From assembly GCA_947002045.1 (NCBI GenBank), contig CAMQJB010000006.1:6999-70998 (forward strand): 64,000 nucleotides of DNA, given 5' to 3'. The translations under genes were made by a program, and so were the position numbers. The DNA is from an uncultured Collinsella sp. (GTDB taxonomy: Bacteria; Actinomycetota; Coriobacteriia; Coriobacteriales; Coriobacteriaceae). How positions within the stretch are numbered: the first letter of the stretch is position 1; each line of letters begins with the position of its first letter. This document shows, in pieces, positions 16,586-25,501 of this stretch. The notes under the pieces are model-generated. The model was not told the DNA's origin, did no database searches, and saw nothing but the letters and a program-made list of their open reading frames with translations.

Positions 16586-17467
16586 TTAAAGGATCTCGAT
16601 CTCAAAGCCACGGGTGACGGTCTCCCCCGGCTTGGCCACCAGGCAGCCACGCTTGTGCTCCAGGATATCGTCCTCATCGGAGCAGGTGGACAGGCCGCCC
16701 CACGGTTCCACGGCCACAAAGTCGCCCTCGGGCTTGCTCCACACAATCAGGTACGGCATATCGGGGAACGTCAGGCGCACGCCCTTGTCCTCGGTTTTCT
16801 TGGTCAGCGTAACCACGCGGCTCTCGAGCACGTCAAAGATGGTCTCCGCGAAGTCGAAGAGTTCGTGGGTAAGCGGCAGGTTCTGGCCAATCATGGGGTT
16901 CTTGCTGCGACGCTCAACATCAATCAGGCCCGTCGAGGGAACGGCAGTGCAGAGCTCGGCGGCCTCGCGCTGCTCAAAACGGAGCTCGTAGTCGTCATAG
17001 GATTCGCCCTCGTCAAGTGGGCACTTAAAGCCGGGGTGACCGCCCACAAAGAACGGCATGTCCTCGGTGCCCTCATTGGTCACCTCGTACGATACGGCCA
17101 CCTTTTCCGAATCGATCGTGTAACGAGCAACGATTTTAAACGGATACGGGTACTGCTCGAGCAACTCGGCATGGTCGGCAGAGCTTAGGCTCAGCGCGAC
17201 CATGTTGTCGCTCTGCTCCTCGAGCTTCCACTCCTGTTTGCGAGCAAAGCCGTGACGGGCAAGCTTTACCTCGCGGCCGCCCATGGTCATTGCGTGACCG
17301 TCTCGAAGGCCGCCGCAGATCGGGAAACAAATGGGCGCCTGGCCCGACCACACCGCCGGGTCGCCCTGCCACAGGTACTCACGGCCGTTGGCCGCAATAG
17401 AAGTGAACGATCCGCCAGCCGTGCTCAGTGCTACGCGGATAGAACCGTTATCAAGAACAAACTCCAT
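16586..17467 (-). CDS. lacX: LacX-like aldose 1-epimerase family protein, copy 1
   Basis: The 293-residue protein belongs to the galactose-mutarotase-like fold family and resembles lactococcal LacX. Shared phrases are EYLWQGDPAVWSGQAPICF, FPICGGLR, RHGFARKQEW, GGHPGFKCPLDEGE and EPWGGLSTCSDED. The presumed role is anomer conversion of a (phospho)galactose. In lactococci LacX is the last gene of the lac operon with no settled biochemical role. ATG at 17467 is supported by GGGAAGG upstream. It lies between lacB and lacC, 53 bases before lacC. A close paralogue is at 40629-41510. Confidence 0.88.
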   Translation of the reverse strand: MEFVLDNGSIRVALSTAGGSFTSIAANGREYLWQGDPAVWSGQAPICFPICGGLRDGHAMTMGGREVKLARHGFARKQEWKLEEQSDNMVALSLSSADHAELLEQYPYPFKIVARYTIDSEKVAVSYEVTNEGTEDMPFFVGGHPGFKCPLDEGESYDDYELRFEQREAAELCTAVPSTGLIDVERRSKNPMIGQNLPLTHELFDFAETIFDVLESRVVTLTKKTEDKGVRLTFPDMPYLIVWSKPEGDFVAVEPWGGLSTCSDEDDILEHKRGCLVAKPGETVTRGFEIEIL

Positions 17468-17586
17468 AGGAGCCTTCCCTTTCTTACGACAGCCCGCCAA
17501 GTCAATAGGGCTGATAGAAAACCGGCCCGCGCCCCCTCACAGAAACGCGAGCCGTCAACGGACTAGTTAATTACGCCGAATACCCG

Positions 17587-18111
17587 CTAATCATGGTATT
17601 CGCCGCGGTCCCACTTCTCGAGGAACTCGTCAAAGAAGTGCGGGTCAGCCTGAGCCTCGGCGTCGGCCTTATTGCAGGCATCGATCTTGGCGATCAGGGC
17701 ATCGTGCTCGGGGGTCTTCTCGTAGGGCTCCTCCAGGAAGGCAAGCATAATATCGGCCATCAGGAACTCGCCGGTGATCTTGCCGCCAAAGCCCACGATG
17801 TTGGCGTTGAGCTCACGACGGGCATACAGGGCAGAGGTCATGTCGCGGACCAGGGCGCAGCGGGCGCCGGGAACCTTGTTGACGGCGTTGGTGATGCCAA
17901 TGCCGGTGCCGCACAGGGCCACGCCAAAGTCGGCCTTGCCGCTGGCAACAGCCTCGCCCACGGCCTTACCGTAGATGGGATAGTGCGTACGGGTGTGGCT
18001 GTAGGTGCCGCAGTCGAGCACCTTGTAGCCAGCCTGCTCCAGGCGGTCGGCCAGATAGATCTTCTCGTCCGTAACGATATGGTCGCAACCGATTGCGATG
18101 GTCTTCTTCAT
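17587..18111 (-). CDS. lacB: Galactose-6-phosphate isomerase subunit LacB
   Basis: With LacA it converts galactose-6-phosphate to tagatose-6-phosphate. The 174-residue RpiB/LacAB-fold protein has the LacB start [45 protein letters not shown] (active-site Cys) and [10 protein letters not shown], all strongly LacB-like. It lies 63 bases downstream of lacA and 119 upstream of lacX in one operon. Confidence 0.95.
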   Translation of the reverse strand: MKKTIAIGCDHIVTDEKIYLADRLEQAGYKVLDCGTYSHTRTHYPIYGKAVGEAVASGKADFGVALCGTGIGITNAVNKVPGARCALVRDMTSALYARRELNANIVGFGGKITGEFLMADIMLAFLEEPYEKTPEHDALIAKIDACNKADAEAQADPHFFDEFLEKWDRGEYHD

Positions 18112-18174
18112 CAGAACGTCCTTTCGTCTGAATTCACAAGTTGAGGTAGAAGTTCGAGTTCTCGGTGGCTCTCG

Positions 18175-18603
18175 TTAGGCCATCTTGTTGAGCATGTCGA
18201 CACGGATCTGGTGACGGCCGCCGGCGTACTGGGCGCGCAGGAACTCGCGGGCGATCTTCTTGGCGACCTCGGTGCCCACAACGCCCGGGCCCATGGTGAC
18301 CATGCGCGAGCCGTTGTGCTCGCGGGTCATGTAGGCGGAACGCTCGTCGGAAATGTTGGCGACGACCATGCCCTTAATCTTGACGGCGGCCATATAGGAG
18401 CCGACGCCGTACTTATCGAATGCGAAGCCCTGGGAATCCTTGTGCTCCAGCAGGTCCTTGGCAACGGCGGTCGCGGAATCGACAAAGTCCGCGGTAGGGG
18501 TCTCGGAATAGTCGACGACCTCGTGACCGTCGGCGATGAGCATCTCCTTGATGGACTCCTTCATCGACATACCGTCGGCATCGGAAGCGATTACAACCCT
18601 CAT
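18175..18603 (-). CDS. lacA: Galactose-6-phosphate isomerase subunit LacA
   Basis: This is the partner of LacB in galactose-6-phosphate isomerisation. The 142-residue protein has the LacA-type start VVIASDADGMSMKESI, the phrase TADFVDSATAVAKDL, and YMTREHNGSRMVTMGPGVVG near the C-terminus. As in other LacA proteins the catalytic cysteine of LacB is absent (GFAFDKYGVGSYMAA in its place). It is the first gene of lacABXC. DeoR-type sites and a 21-bp direct repeat lie upstream. Confidence 0.93.
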   Translation of the reverse strand: MRVVIASDADGMSMKESIKEMLIADGHEVVDYSETPTADFVDSATAVAKDLLEHKDSQGFAFDKYGVGSYMAAVKIKGMVVANISDERSAYMTREHNGSRMVTMGPGVVGTEVAKKIAREFLRAQYAGGRHQIRVDMLNKMA

Positions 18604-18697
18604 GACATCCTCCTTGAGAGATACGCAGGTGCGTAGTTTCTGTTTGGAAGTGTTGAATCGCGTTCAGGTCCGGGCATCTGAATGTGCGGTTCTTCAC

Positions 18698-18775
18698 TGT
18701 TCGTGTTTATTTGAACACATTCGAACATTAACTGCAACAACTATTTGTTTATCTTTGTTCTTTTTTGAACAAATA
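18698..18775. promoter_or_regulatory. DeoR/LacR-type operators upstream of lacA
   Basis: TGTTCGTGTTTATTTGAAC at 18698-18716 matches the pattern TGTTC-N6-(A/G)TTTGAA(T/C) seen upstream of lacF and lacR. A second palindrome TGTTC-TTTTTT-GAACA lies near 18757-18772. Confidence 0.6.
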
Positions 18776-18804
18776 CCATTCACGGGCGATTGCTGACCGT
18801 TTGG
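18775..18804 (+). promoter_or_regulatory. 21-bp direct-repeat (LytTR-like) site upstream of lacA
   Basis: ACCATTCAC at 18775 and ACCGTTTGG at 18796, 21 bp apart, 171 bases upstream of lacA. The half-sites read away from lacA. Confidence 0.45.
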
Positions 18805-18843
18805 GCCCGGCGCGGACGTAGCGACCATGTGTTCAACAAACAA

Positions 18844-18876
18844 AAGGGCGGCCGAGAACGTGCCTCGGCCGCCCTT
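18844..18876 (-). terminator. Terminator of the 337-residue membrane protein gene
   Basis: A 13-bp perfect stem AAGGGCGGCCGAG followed on the minus strand by TTTTGTTTGTTG. Confidence 0.88.
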
Positions 18877-18910
18877 CGGCGGTATTCCCCGGTATATACA
18901 GCTGTTTTAG

Positions 18911-19924
18911 CTACTCGGACTGCCCGCCCTTCTTGGTATGCTTAGACGGAGCGCCCAGAAAGCGACCCGTCAAATAGTTCGCCGGGCCGGAAATATCAAT
19001 CCCCAGTAGCACGTGCCCCAGCCACAAAAACGCCGCGAGCACCAGCAGTGGAATCACGCACGAGGTCACGATCATCACGATGACACCTTCGATCAGATCG
19101 GTCACCTGCTGTACGATCTCGTCGGTCATCTGTTTGGCACCACTGGTTACCGACGTGACCAGGCTCGAGGCGCCGTCGGCAAGCTGCTCAAGCACATTCT
19201 TGGACTCTGTGGACTCGGTCTTTTTCTTGCTTACTTTGGAGCTGTCGCTATCTACCGCACCCGCAGCGTCGGCCGCCTTTTGCTCGGCCGCCTCGATGCT
19301 CACTCGATACGTTTCGTCGACCTTTTGCGACACCCATACGCTTGCAGGCACCAAGGCCATTCCGATCATGGCGACCACCAGCACGCGAGTCGCCACGCGG
19401 CGCAGGACGGCGCTCGTGCTCCAGAGCCCGTGAATGCCGAGCGACACCGCAAAGAGCACCAGCGCAAACGGGATCAGGATGCCCAGGCCAACCGACCACA
19501 AAATGGTCAGCAGGTATTTCTCGAGGTAGAGCACGGCAAGCACGATGCCCAAGTTACCCGAAAGCTGAGCGAGCTGCTCGGCAACCGGCGTTCCCGTATC
19601 GCCCGGCAGCGCAGTGATACCCGCAGATAGGGCGACGCACGAGGTCGTGAGCGCCAGTACGTTACCTTTCTTTTGATCGATGACCTCGATGGTGGAGTCC
19701 CAAGTTTTGGTATCGGCGAAATGCGGACGAGCTACAAAGCCCGACAGCAGCGCCAGCACCACGAGCGCAACGATAAAGCCAATCTGCAGCTTTTTGTTTG
19801 CGCACACGACATCGGACAGGCTGGGCTGCAGCTCGGTTACCGTCGTGTGCTCGGTTATCTGGACAGGACGCCCATGAGCCATCTCGTGCGCGCCTCTTTT
19901 TTGTATTGACCCGTTATCCGGCAT
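18911..19924 (-). CDS. Hypothetical multi-span membrane protein
   Basis: I do not recognise this 337-residue protein. It has a cytoplasmic-looking N-terminus and a membrane span near residues 48-65. Hydrophobic segments follow near 95-110, 128-185 and 190-210. After an Ala/Ser/Lys-rich charged stretch (about 218-250, possibly coiled coil) there is a last span near 280-308. The basic C-terminus ends KHTKKGGQSE. ATG at 19924 follows GAGGAGG; an internal ATG at 19882 is possible. It has its own terminator and lies between the lacA regulatory region and lacF. Nothing links it to sugar metabolism except position. Confidence 0.75.
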   Translation of the reverse strand: MPDNGSIQKRGAHEMAHGRPVQITEHTTVTELQPSLSDVVCANKKLQIGFIVALVVLALLSGFVARPHFADTKTWDSTIEVIDQKKGNVLALTTSCVALSAGITALPGDTGTPVAEQLAQLSGNLGIVLAVLYLEKYLLTILWSVGLGILIPFALVLFAVSLGIHGLWSTSAVLRRVATRVLVVAMIGMALVPASVWVSQKVDETYRVSIEAAEQKAADAAGAVDSDSSKVSKKKTESTESKNVLEQLADGASSLVTSVTSGAKQMTDEIVQQVTDLIEGVIVMIVTSCVIPLLVLAAFLWLGHVLLGIDISGPANYLTGRFLGAPSKHTKKGGQSE

Positions 19925-20013
19925 TTGGATACCTCCTCAGTCCGGCGTTTAATGCGAAAGGAAGTATACCCACCGAGCAAAAATCGAACGGGAGGACGAA
20001 CGGAGCGCACCAA

Positions 20014-20058
20014 GACTGTCCCCAACGACTAGTCGTTTAAGAACGTCCCCAATGACTA
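20014..20058. repeat. GTCCCCAATGACTA repeat, copy B
   Basis: Contains GACTAGTCGTTTAAGAACG and GTCCCCAATGACTA, inverted relative to 15345-15415. It directly precedes the 20068-20136 palindrome. Confidence 0.6.
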
Positions 20059-20067
20059 TCTCGGGAT

Positions 20068-20136
20068 AAGTTGCGGTGGAATAGGGATTGTTTTGTGCCC
20101 ACCGGCCCCTATTCAGTCCCTATTTCACCGCAACTT
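20068..20136. repeat. Inverted repeat AAGTTGCGGTG family, copy A
   Basis: 22-base arms (20068-20089 and 20115-20136) with two mismatches. The arms are nearly identical to those at 63598-63666; the loops differ. Confidence 0.8.
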
Positions 20137-20148
20137 GGAGGAGAACAG

Positions 20149-20181
20149 AAAAGCCCTGCCGCGGGTAGCGGCAGAGCTTTT
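20149..20181 (-). terminator. Terminator of lacF
   Basis: Stem AAAAGC-CCTGCCGC with GCGGCAG-AGCTTTT; on the minus strand it ends in TTTTC. Confidence 0.8.
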
Positions 20182-20208
20182 GGAAGGGGACTTGGTTGTA
20201 AGGACTCG

Positions 20209-20547
20209 TTAGGCGAGCTTGGCCTCGAGCGCAGCGATGCGCTTGTAGGCGTCGATGGTAAAGCGGGTCTGCTTCTCCAGAATCATGGTGGTCATGAGAG
20301 TGTCCTGAGCGTGAGCCATGATGAAGGTCATCTCCATCTCGCCACCGCCGGCCTCCTGCGAAAGCAGCTTGGTCTGCGTGTCGTGGGCACCGATGAGCGC
20401 ATCGCTGGCATCCTTGTGCAGCTGCTCGGCCTTCTCAAAGTCACCCTCGCGAGCAGCATCGAGCGCTGCAAGCAGATCGGTCTGGGCGTCACCTGCGTAT
20501 GCGACGATCTCGAATCCAACCATCGAGATTTCTTCTTTGGTTGCCAT
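20209..20547 (-). CDS. lacF: PTS lactose/cellobiose-family IIA component
   Basis: It carries phosphate from HPr to a lactose-type IIB domain. The 112-residue protein is a full LacF/CelC family member: VGFEIVAYAGDAQTDL at the start and the phosphorylated histidine in FIMAHAQDTLMTTM (about residue 78), a three-helix bundle. It is the only IIA of this family in the window, while three EIICB proteins lack a fused IIA, so it probably serves all three. It has its own terminator and upstream sites (DeoR type and direct repeat), separate from the LacI modules. Confidence 0.93.
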   Translation of the reverse strand: MATKEEISMVGFEIVAYAGDAQTDLLAALDAAREGDFEKAEQLHKDASDALIGAHDTQTKLLSQEAGGGEMEMTFIMAHAQDTLMTTMILEKQTRFTIDAYKRIAALEAKLA

Positions 20548-20630
20548 ATTGCGTTCCTTTCACATATGAACCAATGGAGAGCATCGCGTCCGGGCATACG
20601 CGCTGCGTTCTGTATGGCAGAAACAATAAC

Positions 20631-20649
20631 ATTCAAACAAAAAAGAACA
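20631..20649 (-). promoter_or_regulatory. DeoR/LacR-type operator upstream of lacF
   Basis: On the minus strand TGTTCTTTTTTGTTTGAAT, the same 19-base pattern as at 36463-36481 and close to 18698-18716. Confidence 0.6.
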
Positions 20650-20671
20650 GCGCAAAACGTAATTTCGAGCT

Positions 20672-20701
20672 ATGAACGGTCACTTTTCGCCCGTGAACGG
20701 T
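20672..20701 (-). promoter_or_regulatory. 21-bp direct-repeat (LytTR-like) site upstream of lacF
   Basis: On the minus strand ACCGTTCAC and ACCGTTCAT start 21 bp apart and read toward lacF, 125 bases before its start. This is the cleanest pair in the window. Confidence 0.6.
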
Positions 20702-20761
20702 TTTTAAACCAATCTGAACAATATCGAACACAATTAGCGGCAACCCAAACAGGGCCGCACC

Positions 20762-21766
20762 CTAACGCAAATCGCGCACCGTATCGCCCTCTACGAGCAC
20801 ACCGGGAATCAGCATGTGCTCCACGCCAGACGCACCCCCATCGGCGCCGGCAATCTTGTCGACCGCCCACATGCCGACGCGCTTGTTGTCAAAGCGCACC
20901 GTGGTCAGGCGACGGTCGGGCACGATGTCGCCCAGACTGTCATCAACACCCACCACGCTCACGTCCTGGGGCACGCGCTTCCCGCGCGACTCGAGTCCGC
21001 GAATGCAGCCGTAGGCCATGGCATCGTTGGAGGCATAAATGGCCGTACAGGTCGGATCGTCCGCCAGAGCCTGACCGGCAGCATACCCGCTCTGTGCCGT
21101 CCAATCGCCGCGCACGAGCTGCGGGGGCTCAATGCCATGCGCACGCAATGTCTCGCGCCAGCCTTCCTCGCGCCGCATGCCCGAAAGCGAGCGCTCGGGA
21201 CACGAGATAAAGTGCACGGTTTTGTGCCCCCGCCCCATCAAGTACTCGACCACCTGGCGCGAACAATCGAACTGGTCGTTATCGACCGTTGAACAGAGCG
21301 GGTGCTCCAACATCGTAACGAGCACCGTCTGCATGCCGGGCAGCGGCTCAAAAGTGCCAAAGTCTGCCGGCATGCGGTTCATAATCACGACCATGCCATC
21401 CACCGGCAGCGCGCTCATGCGTGACGATGCGCTCTCGAGGGTATACGGATGCCCGTCTACTTTAGTGAGGGTGATGGCATAGCCATGTTTGTCGGCCGCG
21501 GCGGCAAAGCCCTCCATACGGTCGAGGTTACCGGTACCGGTAATGTTGAACATGGCGACGCCGACGGTCTTAAACTTGCCACGGCGCAGCGATCGACCGG
21601 CAAAATTGGGGCGATACCCCAGCTCGCGCATGGCGGCACGCACGCGTTCCTTGGTCTCGGGGCGCACGCTGGGCGAATCGTGCACGGTGCGTGAGACCGT
21701 CTGCTCCGAGACGCCCGCGAGGCGCGCCACATCCTTAACGGATACCGATTTTTTAACAGCGGCCAT
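20762..21766 (-). CDS. LacI-family repressor, probable regulator of the first EIICB-GH1 module
   Basis: The 334-residue repressor begins directly with the helix-turn-helix (VKDVARLAGVSEQTVSRTVHD; recognition pair EQ) and continues with a LacI-type effector-binding domain, including VDGMVVIMNRMPADF and VSVVGVDDSLGDIV. It is divergent from the EIICB at 22125. Three operators (21781, 21926, 22047) lie between them with an ATGGCAAC-type half-site found nowhere else in the set. The ribosome site before ATG 21766 is weak (AGAAAG). The effector is probably the sugar or phosphosugar of its PTS. Confidence 0.88.
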   Translation of the reverse strand: MAAVKKSVSVKDVARLAGVSEQTVSRTVHDSPSVRPETKERVRAAMRELGYRPNFAGRSLRRGKFKTVGVAMFNITGTGNLDRMEGFAAAADKHGYAITLTKVDGHPYTLESASSRMSALPVDGMVVIMNRMPADFGTFEPLPGMQTVLVTMLEHPLCSTVDNDQFDCSRQVVEYLMGRGHKTVHFISCPERSLSGMRREEGWRETLRAHGIEPPQLVRGDWTAQSGYAAGQALADDPTCTAIYASNDAMAYGCIRGLESRGKRVPQDVSVVGVDDSLGDIVPDRRLTTVRFDNKRVGMWAVDKIAGADGGASGVEHMLIPGVLVEGDTVRDLR

Positions 21767-21780
21767 AGGTCGATCTTTCT

Positions 21781-22062
21781 ATGTCAACGATGCCATTGGT
21801 GGCACCTTGCGCAGTCATTTTTAACGCCTTCAAGTATATCCAACGCCTCCCCCACCATACGCTCACCACCCAAAACCTACCGTTCACCGACATTTTTGCT
21901 TCCCCGAACGGCTTTTGGCGCCCAAATGTTAACGTTGCCATTGTGCAAACACAGAGCCACCGGGCGGCTCAAATGTTTACGCGTAAGGAATCGATGGTTC
22001 GCAGGCACAGGAACCACCGGTTCGCGTCTTTTATTTGTGTCACAAAATGGCAACGTCAACAT
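21781..22062. promoter_or_regulatory. Three LacI-type operators of module 1
   Basis: ATGTCAAC|GATGCCAT (21781-21796), ATGTTAAC|GTTGCCAT (21926-21941) and, inverted, ATGGCAAC|GTCAACAT (22047-22062). The last two lie in longer inverted arms of about 30 bases, which could favour looping between bound repressors. Confidence 0.7.
21858..21887 (+). promoter_or_regulatory. 21-bp direct-repeat (LytTR-like) site upstream of EIICB 1
   Basis: TACGCTCAC at 21858 and ACCGTTCAC at 21879 start 21 bp apart and read toward the EIICB gene, 237 bases before its start. Confidence 0.5.
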
Positions 22063-22124
22063 TTTGGCAACCGAAAGTCAAAAGCTACCATCGTTGCTAA
22101 CTCACCGACTCTTAGGAGCATTGC

Positions 22125-23891
22125 ATGGAGCAACTCATCGCCATCATCGAAAAGGGCCAGCCCTTTTTCAACGCGATTGCCCGCAACAAGTACCTCAAGG
22201 CGATCCGCGACGGCTTTATCTCCGTCATCCCCATCATCATCTTCTCGTCCATCTTCTGCCTGGTAGCCTCGGTCCCCAACATCTGGGGTTTCTACTGGCC
22301 CGATGACATCAACAACGCCCTGTGGAAGTGCTACAACTACTCCATGGGCATCCTGGCCATCGCCTGCGCCGCCACCACGGCCAAGCACTTCGCCGACGCC
22401 CAGAACCGCGATCTGCCCAAGAATAACCAGATCAACTTTATCTCGTGCATGTGCGCGGCCATCATCGGCTTCCTGCTCCTTTCGAGCGACACGATCGCCA
22501 CGGACGCCGCCAGCGGCTTCAACACCACCTACCTTGGTTCCAAGGGCCTGCTGACTGCCTTCATCGCTGCGTTTGTGACCGGCATCATCTACAAGTTCTT
22601 TATCAAGCGCAACATCACCGTCAAGATGCCCGAGCAGGTTCCGCCTAACATCTCGCAGACCTTTAAGGACATCATCCCCTTCTCCGTCTGCATCACCGTC
22701 TTTTGGGTCTTTGACATCGTCTTCCGCGCTGCTTTTGGCTTCTGCTTTGCCCAAGGCGTCATCCAGGTGTTCCAGCCCCTGTTCACCGCTGCCGACGGCT
22801 ATATTGGCCTCGCTGTGATTTACGGCGCCATGAGCCTCTTCTGGTTCGTGGGCGTCCACGGCCCCTCGATCGTCGAGCCCGCCATCGCCGCCGCCCTCGT
22901 TGCCAACATGACCGACAACCTGGCTGCGTTCCAGGCCGGCCAGCACGCTTCCGCTGTCCTGACCCAGGGTGCCCAGTACTTCGTCGTCTGCATGGGCGGC
23001 ACCGGCGCCACGCTTGTCCTGGTCTTTATGTTCTGCTTCCTGGCCAAGTCCCAGGAGATGCGCGCCGTCGGTAAGGCCGCCATCGTTCCCGTCTGTTTCG
23101 CTGTCAACGAGCCGCTGCTGTTCGCCGCGCCCATCGTGCTCAACCCCGTCTTCTTTGTCCCGTTTGTCTTTGCCCCGATCGCCAACATCTGGATCCTCAA
23201 GATCTTTATCGACTTCTTGGGCATGAACGGCTTTATGTATACCCTGCCCTGGACCGTCCCCGGCCCCATCGGCACCATCATGGGCCTGGGCTTCCAGCCG
23301 CTCGCCTTTGTGATGCTCGCCCTTATCCTGGTCGTCGACTTTGCCCTGTACTACCCGTTCTTCCGTGCCTATGACGCCCAGAAGTGCACCGAGGAGGCCG
23401 AGATCTCCCAGGAGGAGCTCGCCGCCAAGAACGCCGAGAAGGCCGCCAAGCTCAACGACGCCTTCCAGGGCAAGGCTGACGCCAAGAGCGTTGCCGCCGG
23501 CGCCGCTGCCGAGGCCGTGAAGGCCGACGCTCCCGCCGCTGTCGCCACCGAGGCTACGTCCACCAGCGACCTCAACGGCAAGCGCGTGCTCGTGCTCTGC
23601 CAGGGCGGCGGTACCTCGGGCCTGCTCGCCAACGCGCTGGCCAAGGCTGCCAGGGAGCGCGGTATTAACCTCGAGACCGCTGCCGAGGCCTATGGCAACC
23701 ACGTTGACATGCTCCCCGACTTTGACCTGGTCGTCCTGGCCCCGCAGGCCGCAAGCTACCTGGCCGACCTTCAGAAGGACTGCGAGCGCGTGGGCAACAA
23801 GTGCGTCGCCTGCCGTGGCAAGCAGTACATCGAGCTCTCCCAGAACGGTGACAAGTCTCTCGCCTTCGTAAGCGAGCAACTCTCGAAGTAA
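22125..23891 (+). CDS. PTS lactose-family EIICB component (LacE-like), module 1
   Basis: This inner-membrane permease couples uptake and phosphorylation of a beta-galactoside or related sugar. Residues 1-420 form the IIC domain of the lactose/cellobiose family, with GVHGPSIVEPA, the substrate-site NEPLLFAAP and GMNGF. An Ala/Glu-rich linker (about 420-480) leads to a IIB domain (486-588) with the phosphocysteine in VLVLCQGGGTSG (C492). The IIB domain diverges from those of modules 2 and 3 around the active-site neighbourhood (NHVDMLPDFD). AGGAG lies eight bases before ATG. It is followed by a GH1 gene after 66 bases and lacks a IIA domain. Confidence 0.9.
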   Translation: MEQLIAIIEKGQPFFNAIARNKYLKAIRDGFISVIPIIIFSSIFCLVASVPNIWGFYWPDDINNALWKCYNYSMGILAIACAATTAKHFADAQNRDLPKNNQINFISCMCAAIIGFLLLSSDTIATDAASGFNTTYLGSKGLLTAFIAAFVTGIIYKFFIKRNITVKMPEQVPPNISQTFKDIIPFSVCITVFWVFDIVFRAAFGFCFAQGVIQVFQPLFTAADGYIGLAVIYGAMSLFWFVGVHGPSIVEPAIAAALVANMTDNLAAFQAGQHASAVLTQGAQYFVVCMGGTGATLVLVFMFCFLAKSQEMRAVGKAAIVPVCFAVNEPLLFAAPIVLNPVFFVPFVFAPIANIWILKIFIDFLGMNGFMYTLPWTVPGPIGTIMGLGFQPLAFVMLALILVVDFALYYPFFRAYDAQKCTEEAEISQEELAAKNAEKAAKLNDAFQGKADAKSVAAGAAAEAVKADAPAAVATEATSTSDLNGKRVLVLCQGGGTSGLLANALAKAARERGINLETAAEAYGNHVDMLPDFDLVVLAPQAASYLADLQKDCERVGNKCVACRGKQYIELSQNGDKSLAFVSEQLSK

Positions 23892-23899
23892 GTAACGCT

Positions 23900-23933
23900 C
23901 AGGGCCAGCCGACCATCCAAGACCGGCTGGCCC
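23900..23933 (+). promoter_or_regulatory. Intercistronic hairpin between EIICB 1 and GH1 1
   Basis: An 11-bp stem AGGGCCAGCCG/CGGCTGGCCCT without a U-run. It may tune relative expression by mRNA processing or stability. A shorter analogue lies at 33671-33697. Confidence 0.5.
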
Positions 23934-23957
23934 TTCGATTTAGACGATTGGATCATC

Positions 23958-25397
23958 ATGTCCGTTAACCCTGCTAGCGTCACCAACCCGCCCGCACAGT
24001 TTCCCGAGGACTTTGTCTTTGGCGGCGCCACCGCTGCCTACCAGGTAGAGGGCGAGACCCGCACTCACGGTAAGGGCAAGGTTGCCTGGGACGACTTCCT
24101 GGAGGCCCAGGGGCGCTTTTCCCCCGATCCCGCTTCGGACTTCTACAACCAGTACCCCGTCGACCTGGAACTGTGCGAGGAGTTTGGCATCAACGGCATC
24201 CGCCTCTCCATCGCCTGGAGCCGCATCTTCCCCAACGGCACCGGCGAGATCAACCCCGAGGGTGTCCAGTTCTACCACGATCTTTTCGCCGAATGCCATA
24301 AGCACCATGTTGAGCCGTTCGTCACGCTGCACCACTTTGACACGCCGCTGACTCTCTTTGAGAAGGGTGACTTCCTCAACCGCGAGACCATCGACGCTTT
24401 TGTGGACTTTGCCACCTTCTGCTTTAAGGAGTACGCCGACCAGGTGACCTACTGGTTCACCTTTAACGAGATCTGGGCCGACGCCTCCAACACCTACATC
24501 GAGGGCACCTTCCCCGGCGGCGTCAAGGCGCATCTTGCCGAGGCCTTCCAGTGCGAACACAACATGATGCTCGCCCACGCCAAGGCCGTGCTGGCCTTCC
24601 ACAACGGCGGTTTTAAGGGCAAGATCGGCGTCATTCAGTCGCTGGAGTTTAAGTATCCGCTCAACGAGAACGACCCCGCCGACATCAAAGCCGCCAACAA
24701 CGAGCACGTGCTGCAGAACCAGTTTCTGCTCGACGCCACCTTCCGCGGCGACTATGCCCCCGACACCCTCGAGTGCGCCAACCGCCTGGCGGCCATCTCG
24801 GGCGGCACCATCGAGATCCTGGACGAGGATCTCGAGATCATGCGCGAGGCCGCGCTCTACAACGACTACCTGGGCGTTAACAACTACCAGTGCCGCTTCT
24901 TGAAGGCTTACGACGGCGAGAACGACCTGCACCACAACGGTACGGGTGAGAAGGGCACTGGCCGCTGGCGCGTTAAGGGCATTGGCGAGCATGTGAACAA
25001 ACCTGGCATCCCCACCACCGACTGGGACTGGATCATCTATCCCGAGGGCCTGTTCGATCTGCTCGTCTACATTAAGCAGCGCTACCCCAACTACAAGCAG
25101 ATCTTCATCACCGAAAACGGCATGGGCTACAAGGACCCCTACAAGGACGGTTTTGTGGACGACCAGCCGCGCATCGACTACATCGAGCAGCACCTGCGCT
25201 GGTTGCTCAAGGCCATGGAGGTGGGCGTCAACGTGGGCGGCTACTTCCTGTGGAGTCTGCAGGATCAGTTCTCCTGGACCAATGGCTACAACAAGCGTTA
25301 CGGCTTCTTCTACGTTGACTTTGAAACCCAGAAGCGCACGCCCAAGGCAAGCGCATACTGGTATAAGCACGTGGCGCAGACCCGTCGTCTGGACTAG
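23958..25397 (+). CDS. 6-phospho-beta-galactosidase-like glycosidase (GH1, LacG-like), module 1
   Basis: It hydrolyses the phosphorylated disaccharide delivered by the PTS. The 479-residue GH1 enzyme has the acid/base glutamate in WFTFNEIW and the nucleophile in ITENGMGYKD. The phosphate-binding loop SWTNGYNKRYG (Ser, Lys and Tyr as in LacG) is present, and TDWDWIIYPEGL is LacG-like. It closely resembles the module 3 enzyme. The start is preceded by only a weak ribosome site (GGAT), so coupling to EIICB 1 is likely. A strong terminator follows. Confidence 0.9.
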   Translation: MSVNPASVTNPPAQFPEDFVFGGATAAYQVEGETRTHGKGKVAWDDFLEAQGRFSPDPASDFYNQYPVDLELCEEFGINGIRLSIAWSRIFPNGTGEINPEGVQFYHDLFAECHKHHVEPFVTLHHFDTPLTLFEKGDFLNRETIDAFVDFATFCFKEYADQVTYWFTFNEIWADASNTYIEGTFPGGVKAHLAEAFQCEHNMMLAHAKAVLAFHNGGFKGKIGVIQSLEFKYPLNENDPADIKAANNEHVLQNQFLLDATFRGDYAPDTLECANRLAAISGGTIEILDEDLEIMREAALYNDYLGVNNYQCRFLKAYDGENDLHHNGTGEKGTGRWRVKGIGEHVNKPGIPTTDWDWIIYPEGLFDLLVYIKQRYPNYKQIFITENGMGYKDPYKDGFVDDQPRIDYIEQHLRWLLKAMEVGVNVGGYFLWSLQDQFSWTNGYNKRYGFFYVDFETQKRTPKASAYWYKHVAQTRRLD

Positions 25398-25442
25398 TGA
25401 CTGGCGGGGTTGCCCGCTCACATAACCTGTCCCCATTTCTCA

Positions 25443-25487
25443 GCCGGGGGCGGCACGTCACACGGCGCGCCGCCCCCGGCCTTTTTG
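25443..25487 (+). terminator. Terminator of module 1
   Basis: A 12-bp stem GCCGGGGGCGGC followed by CTTTTTG. Confidence 0.9.
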
Positions 25488-25501
25488 TGCAGGTCGGAAG
25501 C

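Noticed and set aside
22056..23879. Open frame of 607 codons opposite EIICB 1
   Set aside because: Antisense shadow of a well-supported PTS gene; composition is Asp/Gly/Lys/Val-biased without motifs.
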